Positions 24,587 to 34,296 of a stretch of 64,000 nt of DNA are shown here, one piece after another. The first letter of the stretch is position 1; every line of letters starts with the position of its first letter. Where the stretch lies: assembly GCF_001277345.1 (NCBI RefSeq), contig NZ_LIUT01000003.1:566430-630429 (forward strand). The letters are read 5' to 3'. A model generated the notes under the pieces. The model had not been told where the DNA came from. It saw only the letters and a list, made by a program, of their open reading frames with translations, and did not search any database. The position numbers and the translations under genes are program-made. The DNA comes from Paenibacillus solani (GTDB taxonomy: Bacteria; Bacillota; Bacilli; Paenibacillales; Paenibacillaceae).

Positions 24587-26212
24587 TTAACTCCGCTCAC
24601 GGATACGGGAAGACTGCAATCTCATGAGTGGACGAAACACCTTCTGTAAAGGGCGCGGGTACGTGCTAAGTTCATCTTTACGCAATACACCAAGCACCAC
24701 CAACAGTACAAGGTATAGAATAACTACAGCAGCGCCTACCACCAGACAGGTTATCAGGAAGGCTACTCGTGCTGGCATAACATGCACCAATTGAATACCA
24801 GCCTGATTGAGTCCATAGCCGATGCCTCCGGCAACCGCCACGGTCAATAAGAAACCTGCCCAGCGTCCCCCCATAATCGAGAAGGAAACAATCGCTTTGA
24901 TGGAACGCAAATTAAGCAGCGTAATGACAAGAAAACAGAGGGCAGTGCTGCCAATAATGCCATAAATGCCAAAGAACTGAGATAGCAAGAAGCTGGCAGC
25001 CAGCTTGACTGCAATTCCGATCATCACATGGACCATCGACAGCTTGGCCTTACCGATACCAAGAAGAATGGAATTGGTAGTCATCATGGTAATCTGGAAA
25101 ATCGTGCCGAACGTTAGAAGACCGATGATTCCGCTTCCCCCCAGAGAACTGAACAGCAAGCCGTTTATGGAATAGGACGCAACGCATAGGGCGATCACGA
25201 CGGGCATGCCCGTCAAGATAGCAACACGCATAGCCAGCGTCACCTGCTGCTTCAAATGCTCCTGATCTTTCCTGGCAAATGCCGCTGAAATAATCGGAAT
25301 AAGCGAGGTGCTGAGCGCAATCGCAAGTATCGGCGGAATCCCTGCCACACTCTGTGCGCGGTTACCCAAAATGCCTAGAGCAGAAGTCGCCTGTTCCAGA
25401 CCAATCTGTCCCATGAGCAAAGGCTTTACGATAGAACCGTCAATGAAGTTAACAGCCGGTACCGCCAACGAGGACAGCACTATCGGTATAGACAGTGTGA
25501 ATATATCCCGGTAGATGCCGCCAAGCGGAATCGAACGATCCGCTGCTGGCATCTTGAGCTCACGATCACTCCGGCGAAGCTTTACTGTGAAATACAGCAT
25601 CACCGCAAACGCTCCGATACTGCCGAGCACTCCACCAAACGAGGCGCCGGCTGCAATCCAGGTATCATCGTATCCTATCCGCAGCAGCACATAAGCCAAG
25701 CCGATCGCTGTTGCTACCCTAGCAATCTGCTCAATGATCTGCGATATACCGCCTGCGGTCATGTTATTACGTCCTTGGAAGTAACCCCGCATCATGGCTA
25801 TGGCTGGAAACAACAGCAGTGCAGGTGCCAAGGCCTGAATAGCAGCGGCTGCCTCCGGCTGTTTAGCAATATGGGTAGCATAAAAAGGAGCGCCAAAAAA
25901 GAGCAGAAGCGTCATAAAAAGTCCTGCCGCCCCAGCAAATATAAGAGCTGCATGATATACACGTCTGGCCTCTGCTGGCTTATCCAAAGCATGCCGTTCC
26001 GATACCATTTTGCTCAGCGTGCTGGGAATGCCCGCAGTAGCTACAGTCAATAGCATTAAGTACACATTATTCGCGAGTGTGAATGAGGCATCCCCAATAT
26101 CATTCAGCATATGCTCCAGCGGCACCCGCTGAACAAGGCCCAATACGCGGGCTACCAACGCAGCGGCAGCCAAAATAATGGTGCCTTTAATAAATGATTC
26201 CTTCTTAGACAA
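24587..26212 (-). CDS. MOP-superfamily flippase (SpoVB/YtgP-like polysaccharide export)
   Basis: 541-aa protein with about 14 hydrophobic segments, of the PST/SpoVB/YtgP branch of the MOP flippases that move lipid-linked cell-wall or polysaccharide precursors across the membrane. The N-terminal GTIILAAAALVARVLGLVQ helix and the GIPSTLSKMVSER loop are typical. The start is TTG at 26212, preceded by AAGGG; GGAGG is further away. Downstream of a PBP and a HAD phosphatase, it fits an envelope gene group, but I cannot say which lipid it moves. Confidence 0.85.
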   Translation of the reverse strand: MSKKESFIKGTIILAAAALVARVLGLVQRVPLEHMLNDIGDASFTLANNVYLMLLTVATAGIPSTLSKMVSERHALDKPAEARRVYHAALIFAGAAGLFMTLLLFFGAPFYATHIAKQPEAAAAIQALAPALLLFPAIAMMRGYFQGRNNMTAGGISQIIEQIARVATAIGLAYVLLRIGYDDTWIAAGASFGGVLGSIGAFAVMLYFTVKLRRSDRELKMPAADRSIPLGGIYRDIFTLSIPIVLSSLAVPAVNFIDGSIVKPLLMGQIGLEQATSALGILGNRAQSVAGIPPILAIALSTSLIPIISAAFARKDQEHLKQQVTLAMRVAILTGMPVVIALCVASYSINGLLFSSLGGSGIIGLLTFGTIFQITMMTTNSILLGIGKAKLSMVHVMIGIAVKLAASFLLSQFFGIYGIIGSTALCFLVITLLNLRSIKAIVSFSIMGGRWAGFLLTVAVAGGIGYGLNQAGIQLVHVMPARVAFLITCLVVGAAVVILYLVLLVVLGVLRKDELSTYPRPLQKVFRPLMRLQSSRIRERS

Positions 26213-26268
26213 AACCGTACCCTTCTTTCTCCTCCAAAGCGCCTGTTACAGCGATTCCTAAGCGTCGA

Positions 26269-26748
26269 TTAGAAAATCCAGATGAAGAAAATGATAATCA
26301 TTGCTAACTGCAAGATAATCTTCACCACAATGCTGCTGAACAATCCAAGGACAGAACCGAAGCCCACCTTCATGGATTTGCTTGGTCCCGAGCCAGCGAG
26401 CATTTCACCCAGAAAGGCCCCAAGAAACGGCCCGATAATCAATCCAAAAGCGGGAATAACGAACGGCCCGATAATCAGCCCGATCGTACTGCCCCATATC
26501 GAAGCTTTGGAACCACCAAGCTTCTTAACTCCCCATGCGTTAACAGCATAATCGGCAATAAAGAGCACTACGAGAATTAGGGTCTGAATGATCCAGAACC
26601 ACATATTGTAATGCTCAAACGTAAAGAACCAGCCGTAAACGAACAACGCCAGGTAAATAGCGACAACCCCCGGCAAAATCGGGTAAATCGCTCCTGCCAT
26701 CCCAATGATAAACAAAGCGATGACGATAATCCAGCCTAATATGTCCAT
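26269..26748 (-). CDS. DUF456 membrane protein
   Basis: About 159 aa, with five hydrophobic segments and two glycine-rich repeats (GLIIGPFVIPAFGLIIGPFLGAF) typical of DUF456. AAGGGTG is 8 nt before ATG 26748; another ATG at 26754 is possible. The HAD gene stop lies 1 nt upstream of that, so the two are coupled. Function is unknown. Confidence 0.85.
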   Translation of the reverse strand: MDILGWIIVIALFIIGMAGAIYPILPGVVAIYLALFVYGWFFTFEHYNMWFWIIQTLILVVLFIADYAVNAWGVKKLGGSKASIWGSTIGLIIGPFVIPAFGLIIGPFLGAFLGEMLAGSGPSKSMKVGFGSVLGLFSSIVVKIILQLAMIIIFFIWIF

Positions 26749-26755
26749 CGACATC

Positions 26756-27502
26756 TCACCCTTCGATCAGAATATGATCCCTGATGACTTCCACGATTCC
26801 ATCCTCATTGTTGCTAGAAACCACGATGTCCGCCTCGTCCTTCACCGTCTGCTGGGCATTGCCCATAGCTACTCCCAGGCCTACCTGCTGAATCACAGCG
26901 AGATCGTTCAAGCTATCGCCCACGGCTACGACCTCAGACATTTGAATACCAAGCAGTTCACACACCTGTTCGATTCCGGTCGCTTTGTTAACACCCAGTG
27001 GATTGATTTCCAGGTTATCCGGCGAGGAATTCGTGATCTCCAGCCCGCCCATCTCCTGCAAACGCATCAGAATATTGTGGCGCACCTCATGATCGTTCGT
27101 GGTGTAACCAAACTTCAACCATTCCTGATTCGCGATATCATCTGTCCAGTTCTCGTAATTAAACAATCTATCTACTGCATACGCCCAATACCATGATCCG
27201 GTTTCAACGGCCAGGGCATGCATTTGCTCCACTAACTTGCTGTCCAGCAGCGCCCGGCGATGCAGTTCATAAGGAGCGCGCCATACCTCACCGCCATTCA
27301 CCGTTACCATCGGTGTCATTAGCTCTAGCTGTTTGGCATATGGGTATGCATCCCGAAACGACCGACCTGTCGATAGACAGACATGAATACCCTGCCGAAC
27401 CGCTTCTTTGATCCACTTTCTTGTTTCCTCCGATACTTCATGATCATCTTGAAGCAGTGTACCATCCATATCCAGTGCTAATAAACGATATTTCTTATTC
27501 AT
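26756..27502 (-). CDS. Cof-type HAD-IIB phosphatase
   Basis: 248-aa haloacid-dehalogenase-fold phosphatase, Cof subfamily, likely acting on a sugar or nucleotide phosphate. Motif I is LDMDGTLL, motif II is LSTGRSF, the lysine is in LGVNKATG, and motif IV is VGDSLNDLAV. AAGGGGGT precedes the ATG. Confidence 0.92.
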   Translation of the reverse strand: MNKKYRLLALDMDGTLLQDDHEVSEETRKWIKEAVRQGIHVCLSTGRSFRDAYPYAKQLELMTPMVTVNGGEVWRAPYELHRRALLDSKLVEQMHALAVETGSWYWAYAVDRLFNYENWTDDIANQEWLKFGYTTNDHEVRHNILMRLQEMGGLEITNSSPDNLEINPLGVNKATGIEQVCELLGIQMSEVVAVGDSLNDLAVIQQVGLGVAMGNAQQTVKDEADIVVSSNNEDGIVEVIRDHILIEG

Positions 27503-27527
27503 GGTGTTACCCCCTTATAGCCTTACC

Positions 27528-29549
27528 TCATTCTTGATCATCCGTTTTCTTGGGATGAGGCGTACCGTCAAGTCCATAAATCTCATCATACGCATCAAAA
27601 ATCTTACGGGCAACCGGCGCAGCACTCTGAGAACCGAAGCCTGCTTCCGGTATTACAACCGCCACCGCAAGCTTAGGATTCTGGCGTGGTGCGAAGGCGA
27701 TGAACACCCCGTTTTCGATCATTCTTCCACCAACCAACTGCTCAGATGTACCGGTTTTACGGGCAAAATCGTATTTGAAATCTTCAAAGGCACGAAGTCC
27801 TTGCGTATTCATCCCTGCAATCACTTCATTCCAGTACTGTTGTGGAAACTCCTCTTTGTTCAATATTTCGCGCTTGAATTCCTTAATCACATTTCCGTCC
27901 TGATCCACAATCTTGCTCGCAAGCTGCGGCCGGATGCGCTCGCCCTGATTGGCAAGCGTGCTGGCATACTGTGCCAATTGGAGCGTCGTATATTTACCGG
28001 ACTGTCCGAATGAAGCGTATGCCATGGCAGCCAGATAACTTCCCGCCTGCTCGATATTGGTATACTCAATGATTCCTTTATGTTCTTTCGGCAGACCTGA
28101 TTCCGTGGACACCCCCAGTCCAAACTTCTTCATATATTCATCCCATTTTCCAACGGATTCGGGTCCGTATTTGTTATAGAGGCGTTCCCCAACCCAATCA
28201 ACCATGAAGGCATTGGAGGAATGCTCGATCGCTTTTCTTGCGTTCAGGGACCCATAGGCTTTACCGCCGGAGTTCCGAACCCTTGAGTTATCTTTACCAA
28301 AGAATGCAGCACCGCCATCATAATAATAATCGTTCGGCCCGAACAATTTTTCATTAAGTCCAATGAGTACACTTAATGGCTTTACTGTCGAACCCAACAG
28401 CACAACCGACTCCAAATTGTTCCCGGATCGGCCCGAGTTGTATGGAGAGATGGTTCCATTGCCATAATACTTCATAACGGTTTCCCAATCGTCGGTTCCA
28501 TTCTCCCATACATTGGGGTCATAGTCCGGCATACTGGCCATGGCAACAATATTACCAGTGTCCACCTCCATCGCTACAGCATAACCCGTTTGTGCATTCG
28601 GATGTGTCTTACCAGATACTGTATTGGTGTGAAGCCATTTCAATTGATCCAGGATCGCTTGCTGGGCAACCTTCTGAATATCTTTATGGATCGTCGAATG
28701 AATATTGTAGCCTTTCTCCGGAGCGACCATAGTCGGCACCCCGCTGGCCATGTTCTGCGGATTAATCGGAATACCGATATATCCATTCTTGCCTCGCAGT
28801 TCATCCTGGAACATCATTTCAAGTCCATCTACGCCTACCTTCTCCTGTTCGGTGTAAATGAGCCCCGGATCTTTTTGCGTTTTGTTCTTCTCATCGATCT
28901 CTTTATATTTATCGAGCGTTTTATTTCCGCGGAACTCCCTCAAATAACCGATCGTTTGCACGGCGATTTTGTCCGGATTATATTGACGCTGACTCTCTTC
29001 CACAACCTCAACCCCGGGATACTCGCTCTTATGCTCCATAAAATAAGCGACTTCTTTAGTCGATAAATCCGCCTTAATACGTCTAGGCTCATAACCCGGC
29101 TGCTTGTTAAATTCCAGGTCCATCGCTTTGATTACATCATCCACGGTTAGCTTATCTGCTTTGGGGTCACCATATTTGTCGAATACCTTAACCATTTCCT
29201 CAGCCAGCTTCTGGATCTCCGGCCGATTCTTCTTTCCCCGCTCAGATGAGCTGTAATCCTTTAACAGCGTTAAATACAGCGCTTGAGAGGGCGTCGAATA
29301 AGCAATCGGTGTTCCCGAAGCATCAATGATGCTGCCTCGGATCGGCTGCAGCGGGAAGTTCTTAACCTGCCCTCCGGTTTCGAGTTCTTTCAGCTCAGGC
29401 CCTTCCACGAACTGCAGTATCGCCAGTCGTATAATGATGACACAAAATATGATAAATGTACTGAAAAAAAACACGTTTACCCGCAAGTTAAATTGACTGC
29501 CGGCAGTTTGTTCTTCTTGTTTGCGCTTATCCGGCCTAAACCCTTTCAC
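27528..29549 (-). CDS. Class B penicillin-binding protein (PBP2-like transpeptidase)
   Basis: 673-aa monofunctional transpeptidase that cross-links peptidoglycan, anchored by one N-terminal segment (about residues 25-48). A dimerisation domain (PIRGSIIDASG) precedes the catalytic domain. The active-site motifs are STVK (Ser387), SSN and KTG (about 598-600). It resembles PBP2A/PbpH of Bacilli, which work in elongation. The C-terminal tail is charged. Confidence 0.93.
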   Translation of the reverse strand: MKGFRPDKRKQEEQTAGSQFNLRVNVFFFSTFIIFCVIIIRLAILQFVEGPELKELETGGQVKNFPLQPIRGSIIDASGTPIAYSTPSQALYLTLLKDYSSSERGKKNRPEIQKLAEEMVKVFDKYGDPKADKLTVDDVIKAMDLEFNKQPGYEPRRIKADLSTKEVAYFMEHKSEYPGVEVVEESQRQYNPDKIAVQTIGYLREFRGNKTLDKYKEIDEKNKTQKDPGLIYTEQEKVGVDGLEMMFQDELRGKNGYIGIPINPQNMASGVPTMVAPEKGYNIHSTIHKDIQKVAQQAILDQLKWLHTNTVSGKTHPNAQTGYAVAMEVDTGNIVAMASMPDYDPNVWENGTDDWETVMKYYGNGTISPYNSGRSGNNLESVVLLGSTVKPLSVLIGLNEKLFGPNDYYYDGGAAFFGKDNSRVRNSGGKAYGSLNARKAIEHSSNAFMVDWVGERLYNKYGPESVGKWDEYMKKFGLGVSTESGLPKEHKGIIEYTNIEQAGSYLAAMAYASFGQSGKYTTLQLAQYASTLANQGERIRPQLASKIVDQDGNVIKEFKREILNKEEFPQQYWNEVIAGMNTQGLRAFEDFKYDFARKTGTSEQLVGGRMIENGVFIAFAPRQNPKLAVAVVIPEAGFGSQSAAPVARKIFDAYDEIYGLDGTPHPKKTDDQE

Positions 29550-29689
29550 GTATGCTTCTCCCCTTTATCCACAATCCATAAAACCATATTAACATATCCG
29601 CCCTCTCCACTTCATCCGCCCGGCCTTCCAGATGGGAGAGGCGCACTTCCGCTTCCGAAAGTCCGCCCCTCTCCATCATCCATACTCGT

Positions 29690-30838
29690 TCAAAATACCT
29701 GTTCCTTTATATGCGTTTCATTAAAGCGCGGCGGGTTAAACCAGTTTCCGCTCTGGGCCCATGTGGGATCCAGCGGCACCCACCGCTTCTCTTCGGCCAA
29801 ATAGACCTCATTCCATGCATGCGGACCGTAACCGCCTTGCCCGTTGTACCCTCTTCCTGTTACTACGCGGACTTGAAGATCCTGAGAGCGGGCCATCATC
29901 GCATATAGCCGCGCGTAATCGATGCATACACCTAACCGGGTATCGTACGTATCCTGCGGGGTTTGCTCTTTCCATATCCGCTGTTCTTCATAAAGTGTGA
30001 CCTTATCATAATCGTACGAAATTCGGGTCCCCACCCAATCATAGAGTTTTCGTGCCTTCTCTTCATCGGTTTCCGCCCCTTGGACGACATGGGCCGCGGT
30101 CTGCTCAATACCTGCGGGAATTTTATGGTCGATAACCTCATACTTCCGCTGGATAATCCCATTGAGTTCCTCTTGGACTGACTGGGTAAATACCGGCAGT
30201 TTTTCCCGGACGAGCTTACCTGACAGCGGCTCTATGACTGCTTGGGCTCCCTGTTGATAAACTGGTGAAGCCTCAACGTACCGGCTGAAGCTTTGATCGG
30301 GATTAAGGCTGACATAGATGAATAACAGCGCAATAACGATAATAGCGCGCGCGGCACCCATGATCACGCCGATTCCAGCACCAGTCAGGCGGCTGGGCAG
30401 CGATGAAGATCTATCCTTTCCAGATCTAATCAGCCCTTGTCCTTCCCCCATTATGAGGGATACCAAGAGACGAAGCATAAATACAATAAGGGCATAACTC
30501 AGCATGAACAACACAGCAAATCGCAACAACGGAAAATCGGCCAGCGATTTTATAACGGTATAATACATCTGTTCCCACACGCGCAGCCCACGATTCGGCA
30601 GGCTTGAGACACTGCTCAACCACTCTCCTGCTTTCGGTGAGAGCCACAATGTAAAAGGGATAGATATCGCCAGTCCAACCAATCGAAGCACCGCATCCCC
30701 CAGAAAAAAAACAAGCTTCCCTGCCGAGCGGGAGGCTCCCCGATTCCATCCTTGTAATAAAGAAAAAGCTACAATCAGAAGCAGCAAGATGGTAATCCCA
30801 TTACCATCCAGCACGCTTTCTTTCCATGCTGACATCAA
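29690..30838 (-). CDS. Membrane-anchored transglutaminase-like protein
   Basis: 382 aa: about five hydrophobic segments in the first 190 residues, then an extracytoplasmic-type region ending in a transglutaminase-like (cysteine protease fold) domain. The triad is visible: Cys in LGVCIDYARL, His in GYGPHAWNEV and Asp in WVPLDPTW. The family often acts on cell-wall peptides or as a protease; the target is unknown. The start may be TTG 30838 (GGAGGGG at 8 nt) or the next ATG, 30835. It is located upstream of the PBP gene on the same strand. Confidence 0.85.
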   Translation of the reverse strand: MMSAWKESVLDGNGITILLLLIVAFSLLQGWNRGASRSAGKLVFFLGDAVLRLVGLAISIPFTLWLSPKAGEWLSSVSSLPNRGLRVWEQMYYTVIKSLADFPLLRFAVLFMLSYALIVFMLRLLVSLIMGEGQGLIRSGKDRSSSLPSRLTGAGIGVIMGAARAIIVIALLFIYVSLNPDQSFSRYVEASPVYQQGAQAVIEPLSGKLVREKLPVFTQSVQEELNGIIQRKYEVIDHKIPAGIEQTAAHVVQGAETDEEKARKLYDWVGTRISYDYDKVTLYEEQRIWKEQTPQDTYDTRLGVCIDYARLYAMMARSQDLQVRVVTGRGYNGQGGYGPHAWNEVYLAEEKRWVPLDPTWAQSGNWFNPPRFNETHIKEQVF

Positions 30839-30881
30839 CGGGTAACCCCTCCTCTCTCATGATGTCTTCACTCACCGTGGC

Positions 30882-30917
30882 AAGCGGGCCAGCATGAATA
30901 CACTTACGCCCGCTTAC
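30882..30917. repeat. Inverted repeat between two minus-strand genes
   Basis: AAGCGGGC and GCCCGCTT flank about 20 nt, and there is no T run. It is possibly a weak terminator for the gene at 30947. Confidence 0.4.
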
Positions 30918-30946
30918 ATACGTATCCGATTATGCTTCGTCAGGAT

Positions 30947-31393
30947 TTATTTAGATGCCGCATTGCCCTTTGCATCGTCGATAAAACTCCGAATCGTCTC
31001 ATTGATTTCCCATTTCCCGACAGACACACCGCGGAAAGTAACGTCAACCTTTTCCGAACCGGCACTTCCTGTCAGCTCCAGATTAGGAGCTTTGATGGAG
31101 TAGGTGCCGTCTCCATTGGAAGTATACTTCGCTTCCTTTGCTTCCTTCATCATCATGTTTAGCGCTTCTGTTTTTATCGTATCTACCGTTTCATCCTTTA
31201 CAGTCGTTACGACCTCCTGAATCTTGTCGAAGGAAATTCCACTGTATATCAACAATCCCCCAATAATAAGCACAACAAGTGCCCACTTAATGACGGTTCT
31301 CACCACATTAAGCACAATAAATAAAATAATTAACGCAATCGCAATGACTAACCAATTTTGTTTAAGGAACTCAATCCAGACCTGCATATCCAA
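30947..31393 (-). CDS. Small membrane-anchored protein, unknown function
   Basis: 148 aa with two hydrophobic segments near the N terminus (about 14-32 and 36-52), then a soluble domain with a Lys/Glu-rich helix and a short beta-rich end. The start is TTG with GGGAG 7-8 nt upstream; an in-frame ATG two codons later is possible. I do not recognise a family. Confidence 0.65.
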   Translation of the reverse strand: MDMQVWIEFLKQNWLVIAIALIILFIVLNVVRTVIKWALVVLIIGGLLIYSGISFDKIQEVVTTVKDETVDTIKTEALNMMMKEAKEAKYTSNGDGTYSIKAPNLELTGSAGSEKVDVTFRGVSVGKWEINETIRSFIDDAKGNAASK

Positions 31394-31572
31394 TTCGTTT
31401 CACTCCCGTCAATCGTTTCAAAGCGGCCAGCTTAGGCCCTTATATTAATTATACATGATACCCCGCAAAGCTGTCAGCCAACCGGTCTTTTCATAAAAAG
31501 GTCTAAGCTTGCCCTTTCGAACGTACAAGTAGTAATGACGTATCGACAATTGCCGGATTGGAGGGGGCCCTA

Positions 31573-32736
31573 TTGAAAACCGCTTTATGGCTCTATATGT
31601 TTTTATTCCTGGCGTTTTTTGATTTGCATGCTCAGTATCCTGTGCTGACACCCTTTGCGATCTCGCTGGGTGCAGCTCCTACCTTTATCGGATGGATGAT
31701 GGGCATCTATGCTTTAACACATCTGCCCGGTAATCTGCTTGCAGCCAATCTTATTGATCGACATGGGAGCAGACGCTACATTATTTTCAGCCTAACCGCC
31801 GCTGGTGTTATTTTACTGCTCCAAGCACATGTCCAATTACCCTGGCAGCTGCTCGTCCTCCGCTCAATCAGCGGCTTTGTACTAGCATTTTTATCACCCG
31901 CCTGCTTGGCGCTGCTCGCCTCTCTATCCCGGGATCCCGTGACACAGGGGAAATACATGTCCGGTCACGGTGTAATCCATACGCTGGCCTCTGTGTTATC
32001 TCCGGCGGCAGGAGCCTTCATTGTGGCCAAGGCCGGGTTTTCTGGGACATTCCAAAGCTTGGGCTGGCTATTGATATTCACCGGCTTGATGGCATTCTTA
32101 AGCCTCCCCAAGCGTATGCCAGCTCTAGCCCAGAATGAGGAACAACGATCTCTCACGCAACAGACGCCGTCAAGGCTGCCTTTTAGCCTGCGTTTATATT
32201 TAATACCTTTTGCTATCGCATGCTCTCAAGGAATCCTGTTCTTCGAAATACCGCTTCGAGAGAGCGGCCAAGCAAGCATTATGTCCACTGGACTTTTATT
32301 CTCTGTCATAAGCCTTGGAGCACTAGTGACGCTTAGCATGCTGTTCCTCAACCGTTATGGCCCTCATTCCAGAGTCGTCATCGGTGTGTTTGGGCTCGCT
32401 ATTTGCTTCTATGCTTTGGCTGCTGCGGAACAAATACCAATTACTATCATTCTGTTCACACTCGGTCTTGCGAAGGGCCTGCTCTTTCCTGCGCTCTCCT
32501 CTTTGTTCATTGAACTTAGTGGCGGCGGCAGGCTCGGTAAAGTATTCTCCCTGCAATCGATTGCCATGTCGCTAGGCTCCTTTGTGGGTCCAATTGCGGC
32601 AGGACAGCTGCGGATCGTTGTATCTCCATATTTCATCGCGTTTCTGATGCTGATGACCGTCCTGCTGCTGCTTCCTAAACGCCCTCATGAGGAGCCGGTA
32701 ACCTCTATCACCCCGGAAACTCCCATTACATCCTGA
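31573..32736 (+). CDS. MFS transporter
   Basis: 387-aa major facilitator with 12 predicted helices and the loop 2-3 signature region (NLIDRHGSRR), which suggests a drug or metabolite exporter. I start at TTG 31573, 5 nt after GAGGGGG; the codons from 31558 overlap that site. Substrate is unknown. Confidence 0.88.
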   Translation: MKTALWLYMFLFLAFFDLHAQYPVLTPFAISLGAAPTFIGWMMGIYALTHLPGNLLAANLIDRHGSRRYIIFSLTAAGVILLLQAHVQLPWQLLVLRSISGFVLAFLSPACLALLASLSRDPVTQGKYMSGHGVIHTLASVLSPAAGAFIVAKAGFSGTFQSLGWLLIFTGLMAFLSLPKRMPALAQNEEQRSLTQQTPSRLPFSLRLYLIPFAIACSQGILFFEIPLRESGQASIMSTGLLFSVISLGALVTLSMLFLNRYGPHSRVVIGVFGLAICFYALAAAEQIPITIILFTLGLAKGLLFPALSSLFIELSGGGRLGKVFSLQSIAMSLGSFVGPIAAGQLRIVVSPYFIAFLMLMTVLLLLPKRPHEEPVTSITPETPITS

Positions 32737-32859
32737 AGCTGCACCAGGCGAGCGCCTAAATAGATACAGATGGGCCAATGCACAATCCGTATGGGTAAAC
32801 CCACATAAGATACAGTGTGGCATATGACCACTGATATCTAATCAAGGGGTGAAGCAATC

Positions 32860-32979
32860 ATGACTCAAGTTCATCATCAACATCACAAACCTTGTTATAC
32901 GGCAGGTCTCGGAAATGATGTAGGAATGATTTTGGTTTTGTACATTCTGCTCGTCATTATTCTGAGCTGCTTCTACTAA
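32860..32979 (+). CDS. YjcZ-family sporulation protein
   Basis: 39-aa protein with a His-rich N terminus (VHHQHH), a GLGND turn and one hydrophobic segment (MILVLYILLVIIL) ending in SCFY. This is the pattern of the tiny YjcZ/YczN-like proteins made during sporulation. AAGGGGTG lies about 8 nt before the ATG. Confidence 0.8.
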   Translation: MTQVHHQHHKPCYTAGLGNDVGMILVLYILLVIILSCFY

Positions 32980-33000
32980 CCATACATGGAAATAACATTT

Positions 33001-33030
33001 ACGGCCCTCCGCATGGATGGCCGTTATTTG
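33001..33030. terminator. Possible terminator
   Basis: ACGGCC and GGCCGT flank 12 nt, followed by TATTTGTCCTTT on the plus strand, just after the YjcZ-like gene. Confidence 0.55.
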
Positions 33031-33148
33031 TCCTTTGCATGATCCGCCAAAAACAAGTTACACTATGATTACATTATTCGACGGCACAACAACATTTCCC
33101 GGGGAATTGCCGCCAGAGATCTCCGTATCATGACAGAGGTGATAAATA

Positions 33149-33496
33149 ATGCCGATATTTCTCATCGTAGAAGGGAAGAACGATCGAAGCCGACTTCGCC
33201 GTTTGCTCACTTCGGATATAACCATCCTATGCACCTTCGGAACGTTAAACTCCACCAAGCTTGAGAGCCTGTATAAACAGGTCAAGAACCAGGAAGTCTA
33301 TCTCTTTATGGATAATGACAGCTCCGGCAAGAAAATCCGTGGTGCCCTTCGAGATGTATTTCCTGATGCTGAGCAAATCTATACACGCCGAGGATATGCC
33401 GGTGTCGAAGGAACTCCCGACGAATACTTAATAGCCCAGCTGGAGAAGGCTGGTTTGGAAGAATTTATCATTTACCCTCCTCCTGATTCTTTTTGA
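33149..33496 (+). CDS. Toprim-domain protein (YusF/RNase M5-like)
   Basis: 115 aa, essentially a single toprim domain. The catalytic Glu is in LIVEGKNDR, the DxD motif is in LFMDNDSSGKK, and the late part is GTPDEYL. It resembles B. subtilis YusF and the core of RNase M5, so a nucleic-acid-cleaving or joining role is likely. GAGGTGATAA precedes the ATG. Confidence 0.85.
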   Translation: MPIFLIVEGKNDRSRLRRLLTSDITILCTFGTLNSTKLESLYKQVKNQEVYLFMDNDSSGKKIRGALRDVFPDAEQIYTRRGYAGVEGTPDEYLIAQLEKAGLEEFIIYPPPDSF

Positions 33497-33543
33497 TTAC
33501 AATGTACGAATCAGAGAGTCTCAATAACTCTTCAATTCAAATC

Positions 33544-33584
33544 AAAAAGGCGTGCTCCATATATAACGATAGAGCACGCCTTTT
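33544..33584. terminator. Bidirectional terminator
   Basis: Stem AAAAGGCGTGCTC with its complement and a 14-nt loop, with A and T runs, between convergent genes. Confidence 0.9.
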
Positions 33585-33598
33585 GGTTTTACCGATGA

Positions 33599-34216
33599 TT
33601 ATTCCTTGATTAAGGTTTTAATGTCCTTGACAATGTCCTCTGTCTTCATTTGAGCTGGGTCCGCTGCGTTGTAGGTCTTCCGAATATTGTTATCACGGTC
33701 AACCAAGGAAATGGAATTACCATGCGTGAAGTTTGTAGAGTTATTCCCGAGCAAAGGAATTTTGAAAGTATCCTGCATCAGCTTCCGCGTTTCCTCCTGG
33801 TCGCCCCGAAGGAAATACCAACCGCTATAATCAGCGAAGAATCGGTCACCAAATTCCTTGATTTTATCCTTTGTATCGGTCTCCGGATCAAACGAGATGG
33901 ATACAAAGTTCACTTCATTTCCGAAGAGCCCCTCTTTTTTCAGTTCTTCCTGTATTTGCGAGAGAACCAATGTCGTGATCGGGCACACATCAGGACAACT
34001 GGTGAAATAGAAATACATCAGTTTCACCTTGCCTTTGGTATCCTCCGAAGTGATCGTCTTCCCATCCACGTTCTCCATGGAGTAGGCGGCTACCTCTCGA
34101 ACGATTGGGAGCTTATCCTTCCCAAATCCCAGCGAGTTGTATACCAGATAAATGGCAGCAATTAGACAGACTGCGAGCAGTGCCCACGTCCATTTATAGC
34201 GTTTAAAAGCTTGCAT
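33599..34216 (-). CDS. Sco1/SenC-family copper chaperone
   Basis: 205-aa membrane-anchored thioredoxin-fold protein (BsSco/YpmQ type) needed to build the CuA site of cytochrome c oxidase. It has one N-terminal anchor (about 8-28), the copper motif CPDVC and the conserved His (FTHGNSI). ctaB lies just upstream on the same strand, supporting the oxidase-assembly role. Confidence 0.93.
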   Translation of the reverse strand: MQAFKRYKWTWALLAVCLIAAIYLVYNSLGFGKDKLPIVREVAAYSMENVDGKTITSEDTKGKVKLMYFYFTSCPDVCPITTLVLSQIQEELKKEGLFGNEVNFVSISFDPETDTKDKIKEFGDRFFADYSGWYFLRGDQEETRKLMQDTFKIPLLGNNSTNFTHGNSISLVDRDNNIRKTYNAADPAQMKTEDIVKDIKTLIKE

Positions 34217-34296
34217 AACCTTCCATACTCTCCCTTCATCTCAGGCAATCCCTGTACACTATCAGGTTGTTTATAGCGCTAAAGCACTGCCACCTG

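Noticed and set aside
29602..29640. CTCTCC/GGGAGAG arms near the PBP gene as a terminator
   Set aside because: The loop is long and no T run follows; it is too weak to call.
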